NCBI GenBank assembly: GCA_012064385.1
Contig: QRDG01001986.1
Location: 354,584 to 418,583 of the forward strand
DNA from: Puccinellia tenuiflora
Lineage: Eukaryota > Streptophyta > Magnoliopsida > Poales > Poaceae
Direction of reading: 5' to 3'
Length of the DNA stretch: 64,000 nucleotides
The first letter of the stretch is position 1, and every line of letters starts with the position of its first letter. Made by a program: the position numbers and the translations under genes. Below, piece by piece: positions 10,187 to 19,687 of the stretch. Below the pieces are notes generated by a model. It did no database searches, was not told where the DNA came from, and saw only the letters and a list, made by a program, of their open reading frames with translations.

Positions 10187-10598
10187 TGTGGACTCGGCAA
10201 ATCCCAAGGTTGTGTACCCCGGGTTGATTGAGGGGGAGAGAGTATGAACGTTGGTGATCACGACGGCTAACAGGGGGCGAGTTTACCCAGGTTCGGCCCC
10301 TCGAGATGAGGTAAAGACCTACTCCTGCTTGTCTGGTATTATCGAGGTGGCTACAATGGCGAGATGGCAATCTCGCTAGGGTTTGCCTGTGTGTTCTCTT
10401 GACCTAGGTGACGCACCCTCCTGGCCTTTATATCACAGGCCAGGTCTCGGGTGGACGGTGCGGATTGCACATTACAGAATAAGGAAAATCATCATCGGCC
10501 TAACCAGCTACTTGGACCACACGGTACACTTCATGGGCTTCTCTTGGCGTGACCCAGGTACCACCACCGTGGGGTACCCGAAAGGTAGCCCCACGACA
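10187..10598 (-). repeat. 3' LTR of Tat element 1
   Basis: 412 bp; on the plus strand TGTGGACTC...CCCCACGACA. It matches 22362-22776. On the minus strand a TATA-like box GATATAAAGG lies at about 10435-10444, as in the other LTR copy. The polypurine tract is immediately to its right. Confidence 0.93.
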
Positions 10599-11388
10599 GT
10601 AGCCCCCGAGTGCTTAGTCGAATCGCAGAGTCGAGTAAAGGACTCCTTCCTCCGGGCACGCCACCTGGTTCCTTTACTAGTCAACCTTCGGCTGCAATTG
10701 TCTTGAATAATCGGGTGCTCCTCATGATCTTCTTGATTCGCCAACTTTCGACTGCCGTTGTCCTTAGTCATCGGGTGCGCGAACAGCGCTCCCGATGGGA
10801 GTAGCCCCCGAGATTAAGCTGAATCGCTTGCGATTGAGGTTAAACTCAATTTTTCTTCAGTCGCAAAGTCCGCTCCCGATGGGAGTAAAAAGATGACTCG
10901 AAATGCCCGAGTCAAAACTGGCCTTGCTCGACTTACTTTGTACTCAGCTTTGATGGCCTACTGAATCGACTTAAACTCAGCTCTGAAAGCTTACTGGTTG
11001 TTCAACCACTCGAATGATGAATTCGGGTGTCATCAGCTTTGTAAAGCTTACTATGTACTTGTCTCACTCGAATGGGTTGTCGAGTGCTCTGCCGGATCGT
11101 TGGCTTACTTGATACGAATCCATAGTGACGTCAGGGATGACATCAATGATGATGCTTCCTGGCACACTCTGCGCCCGACGGGACGTGACGAAGTGGGCCC
11201 ACTGTCGCAGCGGCCGCCGTTGAATTTGGACCGTTGGGCGCGAAACTTTCGCGAAGTGATGATGACGCCTTGGTTCCCGTGCGTAGTGGAGGATGACAGT
11301 TGCCCTCTCCGCGCGACACGTGGACGGCCGGATGGTTGCTTCGGGTTACGGTTCCGTGGATGACGGCTAGGATGAACTGCCCCCGCGG
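10599..11388. other. Tat 3' spacer upstream of antisense gene
   Basis: No ORF of note. It contains purine-rich CCCCCGAG/CTCGGGGG words and, at about 10770-10810, a roughly 40-bp word (GGTGCGCGAACAGCGCTCCC...) that recurs at 12996-13033 inside the antisense gene. It is probably promoter and non-coding leader for the antisense gene. Confidence 0.6.
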
Positions 11389-11396
11389 TATATAAT
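11389..11396 (+). promoter_or_regulatory. TATA box of the Tat antisense gene
   Basis: TATATAAT in GC-rich context, 118 bp upstream of the likely ATG at 11514 and on the strand opposite gag-pol. The second Tat element has a TATA-like CAATAAAG at a similar distance from its antisense ATG. Confidence 0.6.
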
Positions 11397-11558
11397 TTTC
11401 ACCGCGGCGTGAGAACAGTTCACCAAGCCTTCATTCCCGTCTTCTCCGCTGCCTCATCTCCATTGCTATTTGCACCGAGATCTCCAGAAACTCTCCCCTC
11501 CTCCGCTAGCAGCATGGGCCAGAAGAGGGTGAAGGGAGCGGATAGCTCCGCCGCCGGC

Positions 11559-11597
11559 TGTCGGAGATTGTCCCCAGGAACTAGGGGTGTCTCCAAG
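11559..11597. mobile_element. Start of a Tat-2-type LTR inserted in the antisense gene
   Basis: Thirty-nine bases beginning TGTCGGAGATTGTCCCC match the start of the LTR at 58876 with one mismatch (A for G at 11576). The copy runs into the N run, so the gap very probably hides a second-family LTR or whole element. Host sequence resumes after the gap. Confidence 0.85.
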
Positions 11598-11832
11598 NNN
11601 NNNNNNNNNNNNNNNNNNNNNNNNNNNNNNNNNNNNNNNNNNNNNNNNNNNNNNNNNNNNNNNNNNNNNNNNNNNNNNNNNNNNNNNNNNNNNNNNNNNN
11701 NNNNNNNNNNNNNNNNNNNNNNNNNNNNNNNNNNNNNNNNNNNNNNNNNNNNNNNNNNNNNNNNNNNNNNNNNNNNNNNNNNNNNNNNNNNNNNNNNNNN
11801 NNNNNNNNNNNNNNNNNNNNNNNNNNNNNNNN
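11598..11832. other. Assembly gap (235 N)
   Basis: Undetermined bases, located exactly where a repeat insertion begins. The true length may be larger: the LTR copy at 58876 is 1,067 bp on its own. Confidence 1.
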
Positions 11833-14800
11833 ACTCCGTCCAGAACTGGCGGAAGAAATGGTTCTACATCAGGTGGGACCAAGAAGGCCTTCCCGAGTTC
11901 GCCGCTGATCGATCTGCGAAGGACCAATGCCTGGTCGCACCCTCTGTCAAAGGAGGACAAGGAGTCGACCAAGCCACTGCTGGCGCTGCTCCGCGGGTTG
12001 CTGACGACGCTCGGACGCGAGACAGGTGGCATTCACCTTATCGCGACTTTCCACAAGCTGAAGGTGCAGCCGCTGCGTCGACGCGAACAACCAATGTGGG
12101 AGCTCGCAGTCGACACCTCGCTCGATGATGCACAGATCGCGACTAAGGTGAGGAACATCACCAGCCTCCGGGTCGCCGATCCGTGCAACGTTAATTGCCC
12201 GGTCGAACCATACGGGCCAAACAACCCCGTACCTGAGGTAAGCACCTTGAACTCTCTTTGCTTTGCTTTAGTCGAATGTTTTTCTTGACTCGCTTTTCTC
12301 CTCGCTGCTCATCAGGATCGAAGGGCTTATGTGAGCCTTCCTCCGCTGATGGAGAATGGACCTCACAACGAGGCCACGGTCGTCGAGCAGGACGACGATG
12401 AAGACGAACTCCCTTCTGCCCACTCGCCGAACGAGGAGGTGGAAGAGGATGATGAAGACGAAGAGCCGCTGCAGAAGCGGCGAAGACGAAAGAATGTCGA
12501 CTCCACCTCGGGGTCGTCACCTTTGAAGGAAGTGGTTGTGGAGGACAAGGAAGCCCGCGACTCATCCTCTGATGCGAGTGAGCCGGTAGATCCTCTGTCC
12601 GTGCCTCCACTGAATTCGCGCCGCCCGCTGGGTTTGCGGCGATGGCATCTCCTCCCATGAGCAGCGAGGATGAAGATGTCAACAGGTAAGCCTTGCGAGT
12701 ACGCTTTTTGTCTTTGTTCTTCTTTCGACTCCTTGGACGCTTTTCTGAATTTTGCTTCTTTATACAGCCATCACACTGGTGGTGCTGGCTCTTCACCTCG
12801 CGACGAGGAACATCCAGTCCGCGGCTGTCCTGGAGCGGACCACTGGGGCACCCGAAGAGGCGCCTGAGGCCAATAATCCCTTGCCGTTGAAGACGTCAAC
12901 CTCCAAAGGCCAGAAAGAGCTGCTGATACGACTGCCTGGATGCTGAGCTGCTTGGGCACGTAAGTATATTCTGTCTTAACTGCAATTCTTGTGTCGGGTG
13001 CGCGAACAGCGCTCCCGATGGGAGTAGCCCCCGAAGATGTGCGTGACTAGGATAGTCGGGCACAGATTGACACTTTTGCTCCTTTGCACAGCCTTTTGTC
13101 GCCAGCTGCTGGAGGGAGCCACGGCCTTCATGCGATGGAGAAGGAGGGGGTCGACTCCGCATTGCTCTGGAGCAAGCCAACAGTGAGTACCAACCTGCAT
13201 TCAGGAGGTGTGTTCGACTATCTTCGTTTTTACTTTGATCCGGTGATTCACAGGCGAAAGGGAGAGTCTGGCGAAGCGGGTCGCCGAGCTGGAGAAGTCC
13301 CTGGGTGCAGCTGAAAAGCGTGAGCGAACCGGGGTGATCTAGAGAAGACCCAGATTGAACGCTTGCTCGCACTCGCCAAAGTAATCGGAGGTAAGTATCT
13401 CGGCTCATTGCCTACTTTGTCTTGTGTCGACTTCTGATGTGTTACAAGTGTGGTCATCCTCGTTGTTCAGAGCCGTGCGGAGGCGCTCCTCCAGAAGAGC
13501 TTCCAGTGGAGAATATCGACCTGGATACGGCTGTTGGCTTCGTTGACCGCGCCCATGCGTATGCTTCGACTGCACTGCAGCAATCTTCGGCGGCGCTGCA
13601 GAAGTCGAAAGATGCCCTGACGAGTGTGCATCGGAGCATCTTCCCCAACCAGCCGTCACCGGCCGATGTTGATGCGCTTGCGGCCGTTTGAAGGCGAGGC
13701 GACCACCCGGCGGACTACACGCGTGCTCAGACGGTACGCGGCTCAGAGTTCACTTTCCGGCTTTTGCTTGGTCATGAGGTTGCAGGCGACTTCGAGGCAG
13801 TTGTCAGCGACTTTCCTCGAAAGCCCGATGGCAAGACCAAGTCGCTAAACAGCGTCAAGGCAGCAAGCGTCAGTTAGCTGTTAAGCTAATTGATACCTTT
13901 GAGAGAAGCTTGCCAGGGCTGCAGAGTTAGCCTCCAAGAAGAGTCGCTCGCAGTCGGAGTCTGCGGTGTAGTCTTTGTAGTAGGGTTCCCCTTTGATTCG
14001 CCTTTTGTAGTGAACTTAATGAAGTCTTTTATCATGCATTTTTCTGATTCCTCCATGTGAATGTACCTCTTCGAGTCTTTTGCTGGAATGAATATGGCTT
14101 CTGTTTGACACCACCTAACTTGACAGCCTGATGAAAATGCTGCTCTTGAAGTCGCCGAGGCCACCTGTGTAAATGAGGGTGAGGGTACCTCTTCTGCTGT
14201 GCCGCTTGCCAACAGCGCCCAGCTGGTCCAACTCCCACACGAAGCGTGAACGACCAGCGGGTGTTTAACTATATGAGGAACAAGATCGTTGAACTTGAGT
14301 CGAAGCTGCGGATAGCTGAAGTGGAGCTTAAACGCCTCAGGGCGCGTTCCGCTGGGCCGTTCAATCAGCGCGAACGGTTCCTTCTTGACCAAATTGATCT
14401 GATATGTCGACAGCTACAAGGTTGGACTCTAGCTGCTTCGCTTTGATTTCTTCATGCTTGTGTTGTTCTGCATCTTGACCCGTTAATTGCAGTTGTTAAC
14501 CCCGACTGGCAAGCCGAGAACACTCGAGTGGACGAGCACGTGGAGAAGGAAGCCACCGGTGACTCGGTCGAAGCTCGTCAATTCTGGGTATATAAGGGAG
14601 AGGGCCGCGTACTCGCACGGATGCTGGATCGCACCTGGCGAGCTGCGTTCGTTCTTGAAGGTTGCCGGAAAGCACTCTGGCAAATCAACAAAGTGTTCTT
14701 CCCCCTTGGTGAGCAGCCGACTGGATTGCCCGCGCTGTTGGAGAGGTTCCGCAGTAGGCAGGGCGTTGAAGGAGGTCGTCTTTGGTCAGCTTGTTGCCGG

Positions 14801-15112
14801 GGCCAACACAGCGTTTGCTTATGTTCGACTGCATCGACCTCATGTTCCCTTGGACAGAATACTTGATGGCTTGCCTAGAGATGTTGATTATGCTGAATCC
14901 CTTGCGGCTGCACGTCAGACGATGCGACAGATACTGAATCATACAGAGCGACTTGTCGGGCCACTGGATGCGCCAAAGGAAGAATCTGTCGACTAAAGAC
15001 AATAACCTTTTGCTGTATAATGTTAGATTGTAACATTAGTGTAAATATGCATGTATGTATGCCCATGCGGTGTTAGTCCTTGAATGCAGAATGTATGGTT
15101 TTGCACTCGTAA

Positions 15113-15606
15113 ACCTGTATGGCGCGAGCCCCCGAGTGGTTCGAGAGGCGGCCTAGGATTTTCGAGTTATGCCTGTGGGGCGCAGCCCCCGAGTGATTCG
15201 AGTGGCGGCCTAGGCTGGACTTAAACCTGTATGGCGCGAGCCCCCGAGTGGTTCGAGTGGCGGCCTAGGATTTTCGGGTTATGCCTGTGCGGCGCAGCCC
15301 CCGAGTGATTCGAGTGGCGGCCTAGGCTGGACTTAGACCTGTATGGCGCGAGCCCCCGAGTGGTTCAAGTGGCGGCCTAGGATTTTCGAGTTATGCCTGT
15401 GCGGCGCAGCCCCCGAGTGATTCGAGTGGCGGTCTAGGCTGGACTTAGACCTGTATGGCGCGAGCCCCGAGTGATTCGAGTGGCGGCCTAGGATTTTCGA
15501 GTTATGCCTGTGTGGCGCAGCCCCCGAGTGATTCGAGTGGCGGCCTAGGCTGGACTTAGACCTGTATGGCGCGAGCCCCCGAGTGGTTCGAGTGGCGGCC
15601 TAGGAT
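15113..15606. repeat. 112-bp tandem array built of two 56-bp half units
   Basis: Units begin at 15113, 15225, 15337, 15449 and 15560 (ACCTGTATGGCGCGAGCCCC). Each contains two related halves with the shared core CCCCCGAGTG(G/A)TTCGAG(T)GGCGGCCTAGG. One unit is 1 bp short. The array lies between the end of the antisense gene and the end of integrase. Its CCCCCGAG words mirror the element's polypurine tract. Confidence 0.93.
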
Positions 15607-15788
15607 TTAGGTTGATTGCTCGCAAAGGAAGAAATGACAAGTCTTTTCCTTCCAATATCTTTATTGATTCTCGCAAACAGGCCGCCTCGTTAAAACCCTT
15701 CCAGTCCCCTTAGGTACCCTGGCGAGGGAAAGAGTGCGTAAGAAACCTGCTGCTACTTAACAAGGTGAAGCTTACAAGCTGGGGTCGA

Positions 15789-17135
15789 TCAGGCGTAGAA
15801 GCGGCGTAACTGTGCCACGTTCCACGGATTGCTGCAGACTGTCCTAGTCTTCGAGTCCTTCAGGCGGTAAGCTCCGTTGCCGATTGCCTCTGTCACAATG
15901 TATGGCCCCTCCCATGGGTAGGCGAGTTTGTGCACCTTCTTCTGCTTGAGCCGGAGAACCAGGTCCCCTGGGATGAATGCTCTAGGCCGCAGTCGCCGAC
16001 CGTGGTAGTTGCGCAGGTCTTGCTGGTAGACGGCTGTGCGGCTGAGGGCGATGTCGCGTGCTTCATCCAGGACATCCACATCATCTTCAAGTGCTTCTTC
16101 CGCATCAGACTCGTCGTATGCCACCACTCGTGGAGCATCAAATTTGATGTCGCAGGGCAGGACTGCTTCGGCGCCGTACACCATGAAGAATGGTGTATAC
16201 TGGGTAGATCTGTTTGGCGTGGTGCGTAGGCTCCACAGCACACTTGGTAACTCCTCCACCCAGGCTCCAGCGGCTCGCTTCAATGGTACTCGCAGACGCT
16301 TCTTGATGCCTTTGCTGACTAGGCCGTTGGCCTTCTCGACTTGCCCATTGGACTGCGGGTGCGAGACGGATGCATAACTGAGCTTGACGCCTTGTTCAGA
16401 GCAAAAATCCCTGAATTCTTCGGCTGTGAAGTTCGTTCCATTGTCGGTGATGATGCCGTGCGGCACACCGAACCTGAAGATGATCGACCTGATAAAGTTG
16501 ACCGCTGAGGTTGCAGTTGAGCTTGTGATTGGGACCGCCTCGATCCACTTCGTGAACTTGTCGACTGCCACCAGGAGGTGAGTGTGCCCGCCTGGGGAGG
16601 ATTTCTTGAAGGGACCTACCATGTCGAGCCCCCATTGCGCGAAGGGCCATGGGAGTGGTATTGTCTTCAGTGCCGACGCTGGTGCATGCGGCTTGTTAGC
16701 GAACTCCTGACAGCCAACGCACTTTTTCACCAGTTCTTCTGCGTCTTGCATTGCGGTGGGCCAGTAGAACCCTGCTCGCAAGGCCTTGGCCACCAGTGCT
16801 CGACTGCTTGCGTGGTGCCCGCATATGCCGGCGTGGATGTCGAGTAAGATAGCTTGGCCGTCGGCTGGATCGATGCACCTTTGGAGGACTCCTGAGATGC
16901 TTCTCTTGTAGAGCTCGCCATTGATGATGGTGAAGCCTTTTGAACGGCGGACGATGCGCTTGGCTTCGACTGGGTTCTCCGGCAGCCGCTGGTGCAGCAT
17001 GTAAGCCAGATACGGGCTTGTCCAGGTGGGCTCGACCAGCATTATCTCCATGACCTCCTTCTCCGTGCTTGGCGGGTTGGCGATGCTTGTTGTCGATGTA
17101 GAGGGTCCTGGCGGGGGCCGGACCTTGATTGAGCG
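15789..17135 (-). pseudogene. Tat element 1 integrase
   Basis: Integrase inserts retrotransposon cDNA into chromosomes. The minus-strand frame runs from just after a TAG stop at 17136-17138 to 15789. It shows the zinc-binding H-H-C-C region (HAGICGHHASSRALVAKALR...CVGCQEFANKP) and catalytic-core motifs GLDMVGPF, ITDNGTNFTAEEF and HPQSNGQVEKANG (D-D-E). After these come the WVEELPSVLWSLRTTPN region and a C-terminal GDLVLRLKQ/WEGPYIV segment. No chromodomain is present, as expected for Tat. The frame is the same as the gag frame upstream apart from the intervening stops and shift. The domain itself looks intact, but the polyprotein is not. Confidence 0.9.
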
Positions 17136-17138
17136 CTA

Positions 17139-19687
17139 TGTGATGCACTCGAGGAAGACTCCGGGTGGCACCGGAGCTCGATCCGAACCTAGGTTGGCCA
17201 GGGCGTCAGCTTCTTCGTTGCTTTCGCGGCCAATGTGCCGCAGTTCGCAGCCGTCGAAGAGGCCTTCCAGTTGATTGTACAGCTCCCTGTAGGCTATCAT
17301 GTTATCAGCGATGGCATCGCACTGCTTCATGGTTTGCTGTACGACAAGGTAGGAGTCGCCGTAGATCATGAGGCGAGTGGCGCTGCAGTTCTGGGCCATC
17401 CGCATGCCGTGGATCAAGGCTTCGTACTCTGCTTCGTTGTTGGAGGGTGTTGAGAATTTCATCTGCAGCACGTACTTCAGCTTGTCGCCTTTAGGTGAAA
17501 TGAGCACGACTCCTGCTCTGGCTGAGTTGAATTTTTTGGATCCATCGAAATACATTGTCCAGGCGTTGGACAAGTCGGGCTCGTCAGGCAGTTGCGCTTC
17601 TATCCACTCTGTTGTAAACTCTGGGAGGACCTGGGCCTTGATTGCCTTCGGGTGTACATACTTCAACCCCCATGGCCCTAACTCGACAACCCACTTGGCG
17701 ACTCTTCCTGTCGCGGCTGGGTTGGTGAGGATGTCGGATAGGGCCGAGGAGCTTACCACCGTGATCGGGTGCTCAGAGAAATAGTGGACCACCTTCCTGG
17801 ACGTCATGAAGACTCCGTATGCCAGCTTCTGGTAGTGCGGGTATCGCTGCTTGGAATCAGTTAGCACCTCGCTGAGGTAATACACGGGTCGCTGAACAGG
17901 GTGGCTCTTTCCTTCTTCCTCCCGCTCGACTACGAGTACGGTACTAACCACTCTGTTCGTGGCTGCCACATACAGGTACAGTGGCTCGTTCTCATATGGT
18001 GCCACCAGCACTGGAGGGGTTGTGAGGGTCTGTTTCAGTTTGTCGAATGCATCTTGTGTCTCCTCTGTCCACTCGAACTTGTCTGCCTTTTTCATCAGTT
18101 GGTAGAAGGGCAGGGCCTTTTCTCCCAACTTACTAATAAACCGACTGAGCGCTGCGACTCTGCCAGCTAGGCGTTGTACTTCATGAAGCTTGGTCGGTGC
18201 AGGCATGTCGAGTATGTTCTGCACCTTCTCAGGGTTGGCTTCGATTCCTCTCGCAGAGACAAGATACCCAGTAATTCTCCGGCTGGGACGCCGAAGACGC
18301 ACTTGTCTGGGTTTAACTTGATCTGGTACTTGTTGAGCGCGTCGAAGACCTTGCGGAGGTCGCCGATGAGGCTGTCCTCTGTGCGGGTGGTGATGACTAT
18401 GTCATCGACGTAGACCTGGACGATCTGTCCTATGAGCTCCTTCAAGCAGGCCTGCATCGTGCGTTGGTATGTGGCTCCAGCGTTCTTCAACCCGAAGGGC
18501 ATCATCTGGTAACAGAATACACCGTGTGGTGTGATGAACGCCGTCTTCTCCTGATCCTCGACTTTCATCCTGATCTGCTGGTACCCAGAATAGGCATCCA
18601 GGAAGGATAGGCGTGCACAGCCTGCAGTCGAATCGACGATCTGATCAATCCGCGGGAGCGGAAAGTGATCCTTGGGGCAGCATTTGTTGATGGCGGTGAA
18701 GTCGACGCACATGCGGAGTTTCTTCGTCTTCTTCTTTTCCACCAGTACCGGGTTTGCTACCCACTCTGACTCCTTTATCTCTCGAATAAATCCGGCGTGA
18801 AGCAGCCGGTCAATCTCCTTGCTGATAGCATCTCTCTTGGGACCCGCGAAGCGCCTCATGGTCTGCTTGACTGGTCTGGCATCTTTGCGGACGCGTAAGC
18901 AGTGCTCGGCGAGTTCCCTTGGTATGCCTGGCATGTCAGAAGGTTGCCAGGCGAATATCTTCCAGTTCTCGCGCAGGAACTTGACGAGCGCGCTTTCCTA
19001 TGCGCTAGTCAGGCTTGATGACACCCTGACTGTCTTATCGGCGTCCGTCGGGTGTACCTGATGGGCCCTTGTGTCGTCGCTTTTGTTGAATGCCGCGTCC
19101 TTGGATGATTTCTTCCGTGGCGGGAACAGAGTCCTGTCGTTGTCGACTGCCATCATCTCCAGGTGCTCGTCCATCCCAAAGAACTCAGAAATCCTGCTGA
19201 ACTCGCGGTCGCAGCTGTCAGACCGGTCGAAGTCGCCTTTCACCGTGATGACACCCTTTGGTCCCGGCATCTTGAGCAGGAGGTAGGCATAATGGGGCAC
19301 TGCCATGAATCTGGCGAAGGCCGGGCGACCCAGTATGGCGTGATATTGTGACTTCCAGTCGACTACCTCGAAGTCGATCGCCTCTCGCTGGAAGTTTTTG
19401 GGTGTGCCGAATATGACATCGAGTGTAATTGTTCCCATGGGCGTGACTGCTTGCCCTGGTACTATACCGTGGAAGGTATTTGCTGATGGCGTTAGGTTGG
19501 ATGTTGACCTGTTCATCCTTCGTAGGGTGTCGGCGAAGATGATATTTATACCGCTGCCTCCATCCATGAACACCTTCTTCAAGGTGTACTCCCCGATCTG
19601 AGCTTCGACTACCAGAGCAGCGTGCCCGGGTCGTGGTATCGCCGGCGGGTGGTCCGCTCTGGAGAAAGTGATCGCTGTTTCTGAGCC
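17139..19687 (-). pseudogene. Tat element 1 protease, RT and dual RNase H
   Basis: The minus strand reads an aspartic-protease-like domain (VFMDGGSGINIIF, near 19560), then RT (RMCVDFTAINK, YQQMMPFGLKNAGATYQ-like region, YVDDIVI near 18390-18410). A first RNase H follows near 17990 in which the expected catalytic Asp region reads YLYVAATNRV. A second RNase H (aRH type) lies at about 17562-17185 with MYFDGSKKF, NNEAEYEAL, IYGDSYLV and EADALANLG, keeping D-E-D-D. The double RNase H is a Tat-lineage hallmark. In-frame stops (TGA at 19688, TAG at 18998) and a frameshift around 18240-18300 make it non-functional. Confidence 0.9.

Larger units (their letters stand above)
11514..14996 (+). pseudogene. 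Tat antisense gene (Transposase_28-type), broken
   Basis: A multi-exon gene on the strand opposite gag-pol. Its short N-terminus (MGQKRVKGADSS) runs into an inserted LTR at 11559 and the assembly gap. After the gap a conserved stretch (NWRKKWFYIRWDQEGLPEF; HPLSKEDKESTKPLLALLRG) continues to a canonical intron at 12238-12315 (GTAAGC...ATCAG). Exon 2 is acidic with a KRRRRK nuclear-localisation-like cluster and ends at a GTAAG donor at 12686. Further exons run to the stop at 14996 (C-terminus ...RQTMRQILNHTERLV...). Frame changes near 11905-11930 and before 12658 show decay. By comparison with the intact relative at 60249-63832, the Transposase_28 domain would fall in or near the gap. Function unknown. 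Confidence 0.7.

Noticed and set aside
9523..10261. Several 70-157-codon frames in both strands
   Set aside because: Inside a GC-rich LTR and partly across the 10187 element junction.
11409..12288. 233-239-codon frames through the N run
   Set aside because: Open only because N codons are not stops; replaced by the exon model of the antisense pseudogene.
15113..15606. CRISPR-like array
   Set aside because: Units are head-to-tail with no unique spacers, in a plant retrotransposon.
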